A DNA stretch of 64,000 nucleotides from Clostridia bacterium (GCA_017428625.1 JAFRQM010000037.1:1-64000), one strand, 5' to 3'. Positions 53,301 through 60,753 are shown, numbered from the stretch's first letter. Notes: generated by a model not told the origin, from the letters alone. A program made the numbers and translations.

Positions 53301-55365
53301 TGATTCCTTTTCCGCTGTGATCTTCATAGCTTCCCGGGGATTGAGACACCGCATGAGATCGCCCGCCGATACCATATTCGTTTTTCAGAAAGTTCGCTCT
53401 GTCTGATGTGTTTCTGTTTTGTTCAAAGAAACCAGCAATTCTTTGTTTTCCTTCACTGAAACCGCTTCCGTGTGAAAGTGCTTCTCTTATCTCATCCTCC
53501 GTAATGAAAGACCGGATTTCGGGTAATTCAACTCTGCCTTCGGGATATTCAATTCTCGGAAGCAGTAATTCTTCACACTGTGTCTGAAGTATGTCCGGAC
53601 GGTAAAAATGAAAGCGAAGCAAATCTCGATTCTCGGCATATGCTTCATTGAATGTTTCAAATTCATCGGTTAATGCATTGGCAAAATCCGGGTTCTTTAA
53701 TGCGTCCGCAAGTCTTTGCTGCATATCGGGAAATCCGCCGTGCAAATCAAGTTCTTTTAATGACGGGAAATATGCATCATCTGTTACATCACGGTACATA
53801 TACAGTATACTCATTGCAAGGAGGGAACGGGCATATCCGGCACTTTCTTCAAGTTCAACATTCGTTGCGAAGGTTCCTTCACTGAGCAGTTCATCAATTC
53901 GGTTTGCGGCGTCTTCCCATTCAATGAGCTTTGCGGTTCTGACATCTCTTGCGGCACTGCCGTTTGCAAGATAAATGCCTTCCTCACCATACCACACTGA
54001 TATATCTCTGCCGTTACTGTTTATGCCGTAACCGCCCCGATAGGTTTCCACAAGAAAATCGACTTTTTCATCTATTGTCTTGTTCTTTGAAAACTCATCA
54101 ACCATTCTTTCTCTTGCTCTTTCGGTATTACTGCCGAAACGCAGTATATTATCAACATCATCCTGTGAAAAAGAAGGAGCGAAAAGCGATTCAAAACCGG
54201 AACCGCTCTCCGCCTCGTCAATGCTTTGTATTTGTTCTTCTTCCGTCGGGAACAGACTTAGCTGAAGATTATCTCCTTCAGAATGATCTCTTCCGCCTGT
54301 AATTTCAGGCTGTTCATCATCTGTGTCCATTCCATCGGGTTCTTCGCCTTCAGTTCTTCCGTCACTGCGTTCTGTTCCTTCAGGCTCTGCATCAGGTCTT
54401 CCATGTACCTGTTCGCCGATTCGTCCGTTTCCGAAAGATGCTGCCACAGCTTCCCGCTGAGCGACAGGGTGCTGTAGAGCGCCGGATTGTTCTTCTTCAG
54501 GTAATCCCTGCGCATCCTGCCGTACTTCCCGAGGGGTTTCATCTCTTCCCGGTTCAGCTTCAGATCGGGAATCAGATAATCTCCGTTCTTCACGTATTTG
54601 ATTTCTTCCATGTTCCTGGCTCCTTTCATAGTTCCTAATGGTTACTTCTATCTGCCTTAATATCCGTTCACTGCATTCATTGACCGCGTTACCGAGAAAA
54701 GCTATGCTTTGGGCGGTATTGAATTCATACAGACGGGCAAAATCTTCTCTGTCGTAATATGAATCCGCATCAATTCCGCACCGCTTCATTACGGCATAGG
54801 AAACTGAATTGGCAGCGAGCGACTGAACAAGATGTTCAAGTTCGGCTTCATCATACTCTTCCATAAAAGAACCGTCAACGATGTCGCCGATGTATTTGTT
54901 ATGCGCACTCCAAAAATCCTCCGCTGTTTCTTTCGCGGCAATCCGGATTGCGGAAACAATATCCTCTGCTTTTCCATCAGACCGGCTTTGAAGTGCATCC
55001 AAAACCGCCGCCTCATTCTCGGAAGATAATCTCCACGGCGTGAACGGAATGGCATTTTCCCTTGCAGCTGTATCGGATATATCAAAAACATATTTCAGCC
55101 TCGGTCTGTCGCCGGATTCATCAAGCAGAGCGATACCCTTACTGCCTTTCTTTACATATCTGCGCATATGGTCGTTCCAGAAGTCATAAGGAGCAAGCGC
55201 GGTTGCATCCGGTCGCTGAGCATGAATCAGAACCTGGTCTTCAAACGGATATTTATATATCTTTCCCGCTGTTTCGAGAAAGCGCATCCAGTTATCCGGT
55301 GAACGGGTTAAATCTTCTGTTGCGTGTAGGGACAGGGCTGAAAAGTATTCGTATTTGTTAGGCAT
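47359..55365 (-). CDS. giant helicase-methyltransferase (SNF2/N6-adenine MTase) of ICE
   Basis: A 2668-residue protein starting MPNKYEYFSALSLHATEDL (GGGAGGTG upstream). The N-terminus (~1-90) resembles ArdC-like domains (IHAQRPDATALAPY). A low-complexity linker follows (~245-370), and near residue 742 is a MutS-domain-I-like unit (LVLFQVGDFFELFGEDA). A DNA methylase core has NVPFGNYKV near 1200. The SNF2-type helicase has HEVGAGKT (~1820), VDEAHSYKN (~1985) and SGRIIRQGNRNK (~2335). It ends in PSVLSKLKEAKEKI. Members probably protect and process transferred DNA. The TnpV gene is encoded inside its linker in another frame. Confidence 0.9.
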   Translation of the reverse strand: MPNKYEYFSALSLHATEDLTRSPDNWMRFLETAGKIYKYPFEDQVLIHAQRPDATALAPYDFWNDHMRRYVKKGSKGIALLDESGDRPRLKYVFDISDTAARENAIPFTPWRLSSENEAAVLDALQSRSDGKAEDIVSAIRIAAKETAEDFWSAHNKYIGDIVDGSFMEEYDEAELEHLVQSLAANSVSYAVMKRCGIDADSYYDREDFARLYEFNTAQSIAFLGNAVNECSERILRQIEVTIRNYERSQEHGRNQIREERRLSDSRSEAEPGRDETPREVRQDAQGLPEEEQSGALQHPVAQREAVAASFGNGRIGEQVHGRPDAEPEGTERSDGRTEGEEPDGMDTDDEQPEITGGRDHSEGDNLQLSLFPTEEEQIQSIDEAESGSGFESLFAPSFSQDDVDNILRFGSNTERARERMVDEFSKNKTIDEKVDFLVETYRGGYGINSNGRDISVWYGEEGIYLANGSAARDVRTAKLIEWEDAANRIDELLSEGTFATNVELEESAGYARSLLAMSILYMYRDVTDDAYFPSLKELDLHGGFPDMQQRLADALKNPDFANALTDEFETFNEAYAENRDLLRFHFYRPDILQTQCEELLLPRIEYPEGRVELPEIRSFITEDEIREALSHGSGFSEGKQRIAGFFEQNRNTSDRANFLKNEYGIGGRSHAVSQSPGSYEDHSGKGIKLRKRDCQDVELSWVSVVKRIDSLIKQGRYIEKMQEEPKAPEPEREQPVTGFSADLYNQIKEQHPDDLVLFQVGDFFELFGEDAVTAADELDLVMTSRRIAGTGKVEMCGFPSFLLEQYTDKLRENYDVTINGVAEGDTERRTYTLSKLKPENDLAIDDISFAREHMIPNETTFTHNGKEYLIDRVNYETGTVNYQNIDFNEELDEWLFHTEPISVVREYMEAEERESAPQVFETVDGEFFPYEVGDTVYLEDGQPFVIEEIGRFDVHLRDPSVTYPVTRAESKERFAKLIEQYPQREYRTEPVAFYPAEENKLPYDIAVETIKFNDPDPKPENFRITDFNLGEGGPKAKFRANMDAINTLKQIEFDGRSATPEEQETLSRYVGWGGLSDAFDETKENWKDEYLELYAALTPEEYEAARASTLNAHYTSPTVIKSIYDTLANLGFQSGNILEPSMGVGNFFGMLPDEMKSSKLYGVELDSITGRIAKLLYPEADITVAGFETTNRKDFFDVAVGNVPFGNYKVNDREYNKLGFSIHDYFFAKALDQVRPGGVIAFVTSRYTMDAKSPAVRRYLAERAELLGAIRLPNNAFKANAGTDVVSDILFFQKKEQPFVENPEWVFLGQNEDGFSINQYFIDRPDMMLGVPSAASTQYGKEDFTLNSKEDEDLASQLANAIQNIHGSYSPAAVTDLSEEVKDNTLPADPDVRNYSFTVVNGDIYYRENSIMVQPELSQSNKDRIKGMVEIRDCMRELIDLQMDDNSHDDEISDLQLRLNALYDSFTKKYGLINSKQNAKAFGDDNSYYLLCSLEILDENEELERKSDFFSKRTIQPHRAVTSVDTSAEALAVSISEKAKVDIEYMSELTGKTADEIETDLSGVIFRDFGTDPQRIPFNADEISAYPFVTADEYLSGNVRKKLAVVNAIEQSGEESAVKVAANKEALVNAQPADLDASEIDIRLGATWIDKEYINQFMYETFNTPPYSRYSTKVSFADCTAEWNISNKSSFGKFDVYASSVFGTERVNAYKILEDTLNLRDVRVYDTVEDPGGKEKRVLNVKETTLAQQKQQAIKDAFREWIWKDPDRRHNLVREYNERFNSTRPREYDGGHISFSGMNPEIKLREHQQNAVAHILYGGNTLLAHEVGAGKTFEMIAAAMEAKRLGLCQKSLFAVPNHLTEQWASEFLRLYPSANILVATKKDFETKNRKKFCARIATGDYDAVIIGHSQFEKIPISLERQEQQILDQLNEVMEGIEMLKYSRGERFTVKQLEKTKRQLETKLEKLQSAERKDDVVTFEQLGVDRLFVDEAHSYKNLYLYTKMRNIAGISTSEAQKSSDMYMKCRYMDEKTGGKGVVFATGTPVSNSMTELYTMMRYLQHDTLKEHGLSHFDCWAATFGETSTAIELAPEGTGYRARTRFSKFFNLPELMNIFKECADVKTQDQLNLPRPEAIYHNEVAQPTETQKALVKELSERAALVHNGSVDPSVDNMLKITSDGRKLGLDQRIINPDFEDAKGSKVNQCVDNIIRYYREGETDKLTQLVFCDISTPKSKTARKAAAKAEPGNLLSDEKNDFTVYEDIREKLIRSGIPKDEIAFIHDADTEIRKKDLFAKVRAGKVRVLFGSTSKMGAGMNVQDRLIALHDLDAPWRPGDLEQRSGRIIRQGNRNKQVHIHRYVTESTFDAYLWQTLEQKQKFISQIMTSKSPVRSCDDVDETALSFAEIKALCAGDPRIKEKMDLDIEVSKLKLMKAGHQSRQFRLEDQILKEFPVEIEQCKGYIEGFKQDLQTLREHPLPEEGFVGMTVRGDYLTDKENAGAALIDALKDAKIFESVNIGEYRGMQMYLSIEDFGKNHILTLKGRMSHRVELGKDPKGNLIRIENALNGITERLKSTETRLETLENQMADAKAELGKPFEREEELQQKSARLNELNIELNMDEHGGKEDMLPDESASAKSERPSVLSKLKEAKEKIDKFAVTKQTRRLEETL
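54258..54611 (-). CDS. TnpV-like protein nested in helicase gene, alternative frame
   Basis: A 117-residue protein starting MEEIKYVKNGDYLIPDLKL, with KPLGKYGRMRRDYLKKNNP, LSLSGKLWQHL and MEWTQMMNSLKLQAEEIIL, all features of the transposon-encoded TnpV family. AAGGAG is located eight bases before the ATG. The gene lies wholly within the helicase-methylase gene on the same strand but in a different frame, covering helicase residues ~250-370. That part of the helicase is a Glu/Gly/Arg-rich linker without recognisable fold, as expected where a second gene constrains the sequence. Function of TnpV unknown. Confidence 0.8.
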   Translation of the reverse strand: MEEIKYVKNGDYLIPDLKLNREEMKPLGKYGRMRRDYLKKNNPALYSTLSLSGKLWQHLSETDESANRYMEDLMQSLKEQNAVTEELKAKNPMEWTQMMNSLKLQAEEIILKEIIFS

Positions 55366-55400
55366 TTTGCACCTCCCTTGCTTTAATTTGGATATGAAAA

Positions 55401-55426
55401 AGCCGCCCGGAATTAACCGAGCGGCT
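55401..55426 (-). terminator. terminator after the XRE-HipA gene
   Basis: AGCCGC (55401-55406) pairs with GCGGCT (55421-55426), with CGG/CCG inside. On the minus strand it is followed by TTTTTC. It lies between the HipA stop codon (55453) and the helicase start (55365), separating the transcripts. Confidence 0.7.
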
Positions 55427-55452
55427 GTGAGCATAGCATTAAAATTGAAGTA

Positions 55453-56976
55453 TTAAGATATTTCACTCTGCTTGCTTTTTGATTTTGACGGTTGACTTTC
55501 TTTATTAATCTCTTCTTTTGCCTTGTTAAGCTTACCTATTACAGAAGGTTTTTGCTCAGATGCAGCATTTGATTTGTGACCTTTTGCAACAGTGCGTTTT
55601 CTCGGAAGTGAAAGCAACTCTCTTGTTCTTTCTTCCAGATGCTTTTCAATCGCCTGCAGTCGTTCTTCGGGAAGATTGATGGACGGATGTCTCTCAAATC
55701 TGAAACCGATAAGATGTCTGAGTTGCGCGATTTGCTTTCTGCCCATTACTTCACTGACTACACTTTCAAATGAAACACCATAGGGAGTGGTTCGTGTCTT
55801 CGCGTATTCGGCAATGTTTTTAAAATCAGCCGGCATTGCGCCGCTGAAGAGTGAAAGTCCGTTATCAAATATCGGCGCGGGTCCGAGAATCTTTCCCGTG
55901 TGATTGTCTCTGAGAACTCCGAAGTTGCCGAAATGCCTGTCTTCATTGTAAATAAGTGCATCAAAAACAAGCATACTGCACAGACTTTCGTATGCGTCCG
56001 GCGATACGGAACGATAGAAATCAAGACAGGAGCGAAGATTGGAATCCGTCACCTGATACGCCGGAATATATGCCGTGTCAATATCTGTAAACAGTTTGCA
56101 TTTGGACGCGAGAATCCCTTTCCAGTTTTCAAGATCGTAGGAAACGAAATCAAGTCCCATTGCTTTGGCAACCTGACAGGCATAATATTCGCTGTAAGGC
56201 TCTTTACCCGTGTTGGCGGCACCGTCCGTTCCGCCTTTGTAAAGATAAATGCCGTCGCCTTCGATATATCTCCATGCTTTCGGCAGCGCACCGCCGGTTG
56301 TCAGCTCGGGTGATGTTGTAAACGCACGGTCGGAACCGCCCGCACCGGTATATGCGACAAGGGCCAGCACTTCGGAAAACCGGTTTTCATACAGGTTATA
56401 CTGCTCAAATGTGCCGTTGAATCCCTGCGGTACGACCCAATAGCTGTCATTCAGCGACAGTCCCTTGCACACATCAATGATGCCTTTTGTATCATTGATT
56501 CCCAATCCGAGGGATTTCAGAATCTCGCCGACAAACGCGCGGTTTTTCGGGATCACCCTTCTTCTGAGCCATTTGACAACACCTTCCGATGTCAGATCCA
56601 AATCAACGGGAAATACATCTTTCAAGCTGTCATTGACAGATAAGACAGAAGCTGTTAATCCTTCCAGTCCGTTTTCTTTCAGCTCGAATGTAACCAATGT
56701 TTGGTTATATATCCGCAATTCATAAATGCTGCTCATCGCACTGCTCCTTTCTTCAAGAGTAATATCAAAATCCATATCAAGCGCATCACATATTTTAGTC
56801 AGCATATCAACAGACAAATTCTGCGTTCCGCTTTCAATCCGGGAGATATTGCTGCGCTGTGTGCCTATTCTCATCGCAAGCTGTTCCTGCGTCAATCCTT
56901 TTTCAATGCGGGCGGCTGTAAGCTTTGATATGAGTTTTTGTCTTGAATTACTGTTTGGAATCATAGTACTTCTCAC
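55453..56976 (-). CDS. XRE-HipA fusion (HipBA-like kinase)
   Basis: A 507-residue protein. Residues ~14-70 form an XRE HTH (LTAARIEKGLTQEQLAMRIG) like HipB, and the rest is a HipA-type Ser/Thr kinase with AYTGAGGSDRAF, the catalytic region FDALIYNEDRHFGNFG (~340) and IFDNGLSLFSG (~370). It begins with GTG at 56976 or ATG at 56964. A second in-frame start at 56736 (MSSIYELRIYNQ) has AAGGAG eight bases upstream and would give a separate 427-residue kinase. The end carries PSVIGKLNKAKEEI, shared with other ICE proteins. It may stabilise the element or affect recipient growth. Confidence 0.85.
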   Translation of the reverse strand: MRSTMIPNSNSRQKLISKLTAARIEKGLTQEQLAMRIGTQRSNISRIESGTQNLSVDMLTKICDALDMDFDITLEERSSAMSSIYELRIYNQTLVTFELKENGLEGLTASVLSVNDSLKDVFPVDLDLTSEGVVKWLRRRVIPKNRAFVGEILKSLGLGINDTKGIIDVCKGLSLNDSYWVVPQGFNGTFEQYNLYENRFSEVLALVAYTGAGGSDRAFTTSPELTTGGALPKAWRYIEGDGIYLYKGGTDGAANTGKEPYSEYYACQVAKAMGLDFVSYDLENWKGILASKCKLFTDIDTAYIPAYQVTDSNLRSCLDFYRSVSPDAYESLCSMLVFDALIYNEDRHFGNFGVLRDNHTGKILGPAPIFDNGLSLFSGAMPADFKNIAEYAKTRTTPYGVSFESVVSEVMGRKQIAQLRHLIGFRFERHPSINLPEERLQAIEKHLEERTRELLSLPRKRTVAKGHKSNAASEQKPSVIGKLNKAKEEINKESQPSKSKSKQSEIS

Positions 56977-56999
56977 TTTGCTGTATTTTCACCTTATGT

Positions 57000-57013
57000 T
57001 ATCATATATGATA
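57000..57013. promoter_or_regulatory. palindromic operator upstream of XRE-HipA
   Basis: TATCATATATGATA is a perfect 14-bp palindrome just upstream of the gene start. A related half-site CATATGATA lies ~30 bp further. It fits autoregulation by the XRE domain as in hipBA operons. Confidence 0.55.
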
Positions 57014-57058
57014 CCATATGTCAACCTGCAAAGCAAAATTCATATGATAAAATAATAG

Positions 57059-57526
57059 TTATCTCTTATTCTTCTTTGTGATTACCATTGCCGCAATTGC
57101 ACTGCAGAACGCAGTCAGCACACCTAATGCAACAGCTTTACTGCTTCCTGTATTGGGAATGCCTGTAGTGGCATCGGCATAATCGAATACAATTTCATTC
57201 TCGGGTACACCTTTGGTAATTGAAACATCACTTGTATCAATCACGATTTCGGTTTCAACAGGTCCTGTGTTTTCAAGAGTCACTTCCTCTCGGATTACGG
57301 TAACACCTTCGTTATATTCATCGGCGGTGCTTTCGGCATCGGATTCTGTCGACACCTCTTCGGCATCAGTCCGGGTTGTGTTATCTGTGTCACTCACATC
57401 TGTCACTTCGGTAATTGTAGAAGGTTCTGTTTCGGGAATCGTAATGTCTTCTGCAAACGCTGTGGCAGAGCAAATAAAGAGCATAATTGCGGAAATGATA
57501 ATCGCAAAAAGTTTATTGTTTTTCAT
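57059..57526 (-). CDS. small surface protein with LPXTG-like sorting signal
   Basis: A 155-residue secreted protein. A signal peptide spans ~1-25 (LFAIIISAIMLFICSATAFA). A Thr/Ser/Glu-rich stalk follows (~26-110), then a C-terminal sorting signal: IPNTG, a hydrophobic span and the charged tail KKNKR. Sortase probably anchors it to the wall. GGAGG precedes the ATG. Surface proteins at this place in ICEs may help mating contact or exclusion; this is inference. Confidence 0.7.
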   Translation of the reverse strand: MKNNKLFAIIISAIMLFICSATAFAEDITIPETEPSTITEVTDVSDTDNTTRTDAEEVSTESDAESTADEYNEGVTVIREEVTLENTGPVETEIVIDTSDVSITKGVPENEIVFDYADATTGIPNTGSSKAVALGVLTAFCSAIAAMVITKKNKR

Positions 57527-57563
57527 ATAGATATAATCCTCCGTTCATTTATATAAAGATTTT

Positions 57564-57591
57564 GCCGCCTGTGTTTTGCTTCACAGACGGC
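57564..57591 (-). terminator. hairpin after the Big_2 protein gene
   Basis: GCCGCCTGTG (57564-57573) pairs with CACAGACGGC (57582-57591), one mismatch. It lies between the gene ending at 57614 and the surface protein gene starting at 57526. The T run on the minus strand is weak. Confidence 0.5.
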
Positions 57592-57613
57592 TGTTAAAAA
57601 TTGTTTTGTTTCG

Positions 57614-57967
57614 TTATCTCATCAGATTTCTGAAGAAATATATGATGTTCTCAAAGAGCTTCCACCAGAGAAGCTCAACATGAATCTCACATTCATCCGA
57701 TTCTCCGGTTTCGTTGTTTGTGCAGGTGATCGTGCAGCTTCCGACTCCGTTTGACGTGACAAGTCCATTTTTATCCACCGATGCGATCCTTTCATCGGAA
57801 GAAACAAAAGTTACATCATCCACAGTCAAATTTCTGTCAATGTAAAGCTGTGCTGAATTGCCGTAATATACGGTCATATATCTTTGGCTCACTACATACG
57901 CGGAAGATGATACGGTCATAACCGCAATCATAAGAATGGATATTACGAGGGAAATACATTTTCTCAT
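57614..57967 (-). CDS. secreted protein with Big_2-like Ig domain
   Basis: A 117-residue protein with an N-terminal signal peptide (~1-23, ending SSSAYV) and one bacterial Ig-like domain (about 30-95; YYGNSAQLYIDRN, SSDERIASVDKNGLV, GSCTITCTNN). A C-terminal hydrophobic segment (WWKLFENIIYFFRNLMR) may bind the membrane. The start overlaps the TTRAP stop codon (ATGA), so it belongs to the conjugation operon. Surface adhesion or mating-pore scaffold functions are possible. Confidence 0.7.
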   Translation of the reverse strand: MRKCISLVISILMIAVMTVSSSAYVVSQRYMTVYYGNSAQLYIDRNLTVDDVTFVSSDERIASVDKNGLVTSNGVGSCTITCTNNETGESDECEIHVELLWWKLFENIIYFFRNLMR

Positions 57968-58206
57968 CTGTCTGTACCTGTCCTTTCTTTTTGTTCAGAA
58001 CCATCCTCTGGGAACAACTCAAGTTCATTGAATTCATTGTCGGAAATCTTTTCCAGTTTTGCGATTGCCTCCAGCGCAAGTGTTCTCAGTCTCTTTTCAT
58101 CCTCATCGAGATACGGAAGCATCTCACGGATTTTTTCAATTGTGGCCTTGCGGCTGTCCGATTCATAAATCGCAATCAGCAGCAGTTCATCGTGGGTAAA
58201 GTTCAT
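57964..58206 (-). CDS. TTRAP-like transposon-transfer assisting protein
   Basis: An 80-residue protein beginning MNFTHDELLLIAIYESDSRKA and continuing IEKIREMLPYLDEDE ... LEAIAKLEKISDNEF, matching the TTRAP family of Tn1549-like elements. It is predicted to be an all-helical small protein. AAAGGAG lies nine bases before the ATG. It is two bases after the ArdC-like gene and overlaps the Ig-domain gene. Biochemical role unknown. Confidence 0.8.
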   Translation of the reverse strand: MNFTHDELLLIAIYESDSRKATIEKIREMLPYLDEDEKRLRTLALEAIAKLEKISDNEFNELELFPEDGSEQKERTGTDR

Positions 58207-58208
58207 AC

Positions 58209-60092
58209 TCAAAGACTCCTTTCAGCTTTTTCCTTTGCCTCGGTAATAGGGTTTGCGGCAATCTCAGCCTTCTTTTCATTCAGCTTTTTCAGTACAGACG
58301 GCTTTTTCTCCGATTTCGCAGCCGCCACGGTTTTTACCGCCTCCGTTTCCTTCTTGACTCCGTTGTTGATCACGCCGTCAATCATATCGGCGTCATCTTC
58401 CACAGACAGTTCTGCGGTTTTCAGTGGATTTTTATCAAATCCGGGTATATCTTTGAATCCGGCGCTGTCAACGTAGTAATAGGATACATTACCGTTTGTG
58501 TTCAGAGCAACGATGTCGCTGACGGACAGAGAACGGTTTTCGTAGTCAACCGGTTTTTCGGTATTGAGTTCATTGTAAATCTGACTGAGCATATTTTCCG
58601 TATTTCCGTCTTTGCCGATAAGCGAACCCGAATAAACAAAATCATAGTTTTCCTTATCAACCGGCATGTGCATTTTTTCAAGAACATCTGAACCTTCGTA
58701 GCGGATGGCTCTGTTTTCCGGTGTGTCTTTCAGCATATATACCGCATAACAGGGCTTGGGATTCTCAAGGAACTGTTTTTCTTTGTCTCTCACAGCGTCA
58801 AACGCTTCAACCGTATCGGACATTCTTATCCATTCATCTCTTTCAATGCCCGAATATCCGTAATGAGATAACACATCGTCTTTATCAGTCGCAAGTCCTT
58901 CCGTTCCGTCATCATAGAGCAGATAAACTTCACATCCGGCTTCAATCAGCTCGGTGGCTCTCTCTTTGGAAAGCGGGAGCATATTGTCATCGGTGTATCC
59001 GTATTCCTGCATATCGGCAACGGATACCGTCGGATCGGGCATTTTCATATTCTGAATTTCAGGCTCAACAGGCGCGTTCTTTTCGGGAGCCGGTGCCTGA
59101 GAATCGGCAACCGTTTCAGTCGCTTTTTCTTTTGTCTCTTTTGTAACTTCTCTGGTAATGGCTCTGTAATTCTTTTCAATAGAACTTATCAGAGTTGATG
59201 CGGTTTCATTGATATTCTCAAGATAACCTTTCAACTCCGAAATGTCTTTTCCATGACTCCACGAGGCAAGATATCCGAAAGAGTTCGCGTCGGTATCTAT
59301 TCCGAAATATTTACAGACGGAATATGCCACGCTCTCCGCTTCAATCTCTTCAAATTTCTGCTCTTTCGGAACTTCTCCGGGCTTGTAGTTGTGCATCATT
59401 GAATGCGCTGTTTCGTGAATCATGGCGCAGACTGTCTGAACCTCACTCATTCCTTCACGAATGGAAATGCTTTGATTATCTCTCGAAAACTGTCCATCTG
59501 TATTATCCTTAAGCGGTACAAATTTCATAGGCACGGGAGCCGATTTCATCACTGCTTCCTTGAAATGCTCATAGTCTTTCACATTTCCTTTCAGTGTTGC
59601 CGCAAGCTGCGGCAGTTCTCTGCCGTATGTCTGCGAAACATCAAATACCGTCACCGGCTTATACATCGGAATTGTCACCGTTTTGGTTTCAATAACGGGT
59701 TTGCCGTCTTTGCCGATAATTACCGCCTTTGTTTCGGGATCGACTTTTTCCTGTTCGATTTTCTTTTTGTATGGTGTCGGTGCGATAATCTTTATTCCGT
59801 GCTCACCCTGTTTGACCGTTCTGCCGAACTTATCTTTCCATTTATTGAAGCCCGCGACAAGCGTCGCGTCCGGTTTCTGCATATATATGAGCATGGTATT
59901 GTTGAGAGAGTAGTTATGGAACTGCGACATCGTGGAAAGATAGTTTTTGTAATTCTCGGATTCAAAAACTTCCTTGATTCCCGCCTCAATGCCGTCGGTA
60001 ATTTCCTTTAATCTCTCTTTGTTTGTTTTTCGTTCTTCCTGCGGAATCTGTTCTTCTACGGCTTCCGCAGTTTTTTCTTTTTCTTGGGGCAT
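58209..60092 (-). CDS. ArdC-like antirestriction/zincin protein with YodL domain
   Basis: A 627-residue protein. The N-terminal ~110 residues form an ArdC-like ssDNA-binding domain (MLIYMQKPDATLVAGFNKWK, GEHGIKI). A zincin metallopeptidase follows with HETAH near residue 225 and a downstream EIEAESVAY Glu. The C-terminal region (about 470-590) resembles the YodL domain (SLSVSDIVALNT). It ends with PSVLKKLNEKKAEI. ArdC proteins bind the incoming single strand and protect it from restriction; for plasmid pSa, ArdC travels into the recipient. GAGG precedes the ATG. Confidence 0.85.
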   Translation of the reverse strand: MPQEKEKTAEAVEEQIPQEERKTNKERLKEITDGIEAGIKEVFESENYKNYLSTMSQFHNYSLNNTMLIYMQKPDATLVAGFNKWKDKFGRTVKQGEHGIKIIAPTPYKKKIEQEKVDPETKAVIIGKDGKPVIETKTVTIPMYKPVTVFDVSQTYGRELPQLAATLKGNVKDYEHFKEAVMKSAPVPMKFVPLKDNTDGQFSRDNQSISIREGMSEVQTVCAMIHETAHSMMHNYKPGEVPKEQKFEEIEAESVAYSVCKYFGIDTDANSFGYLASWSHGKDISELKGYLENINETASTLISSIEKNYRAITREVTKETKEKATETVADSQAPAPEKNAPVEPEIQNMKMPDPTVSVADMQEYGYTDDNMLPLSKERATELIEAGCEVYLLYDDGTEGLATDKDDVLSHYGYSGIERDEWIRMSDTVEAFDAVRDKEKQFLENPKPCYAVYMLKDTPENRAIRYEGSDVLEKMHMPVDKENYDFVYSGSLIGKDGNTENMLSQIYNELNTEKPVDYENRSLSVSDIVALNTNGNVSYYYVDSAGFKDIPGFDKNPLKTAELSVEDDADMIDGVINNGVKKETEAVKTVAAAKSEKKPSVLKKLNEKKAEIAANPITEAKEKAERSL

Positions 60093-60111
60093 AGTTTACC
60101 TCCTGTCTTTT

Positions 60112-60753
60112 TCATTTTATTTCAACTACTTGATACTCGCCGAACCTGAACAGCCAGTCATACGCTTCGGCTTCGGTTCCGTCATAGAATACATCAATGT
60201 GTTTTCCTTTGACACCGCCGCCGATATCGCAGGCAAGAAGCTCAAGTACCTGTCCGTTATCTCCGTAAACAACAACCGTGCTGCCCAGAGGAATCACATT
60301 GGGATCTACGGCGCAGGTTTGCAGATGCCTTGAAGTCACTCCCGTTGAGGTTTGGTATCCCCATTCCTCATCGGGAATATATGCGGTGATTCGATATCTT
60401 TCTCCGGATGATGATTGTGAAGTTGAAACAGCATCCGTTTTATCCTGTTTTGGGTTTTTCAGGCTTTTTCCTCCTGTTTCACCCTGCTCAGTGGGAATTT
60501 CCTCCTTTTTCGTACTTTCCGGTACTGTAGAAATTTCAGTTGTTGATTCGGCGTCGGTTGTTTCTTCCGCGTTTTCTTTTGTTTCCTGTTCGGTCGGGAT
60601 CATCAGATATTCAATCCAGTCTTTCTTTGTTGTATGCACATAGGTTGAACTGTCATCAATATCTATCGGGAGTTTGCTGTCTCTGTAAACCTTTGCCGCC
60701 GTCAGCGAAAGGACAGCGGCAAGAATTGCGGAAATCCATGCGATTATCTTCAT
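60112..60753 (-). CDS. membrane-anchored 3D-domain protein
   Basis: A 213-residue protein with an N-terminal membrane anchor (IIAWISAILAAVLSLTAA), a Thr/Glu/Ser-rich linker and a C-terminal 3D domain. The latter contains CAVDPNVIPLGSTVVV and CDIGGGVKGKHIDVF, with the three conserved Asp residues of the MltA/Rpf-like peptidoglycan-cleaving fold. It likely trims the wall for the mating channel. It overlaps the topoisomerase gene by four bases. Confidence 0.8.
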   Translation of the reverse strand: MKIIAWISAILAAVLSLTAAKVYRDSKLPIDIDDSSTYVHTTKKDWIEYLMIPTEQETKENAEETTDAESTTEISTVPESTKKEEIPTEQGETGGKSLKNPKQDKTDAVSTSQSSSGERYRITAYIPDEEWGYQTSTGVTSRHLQTCAVDPNVIPLGSTVVVYGDNGQVLELLACDIGGGVKGKHIDVFYDGTEAEAYDWLFRFGEYQVVEIK

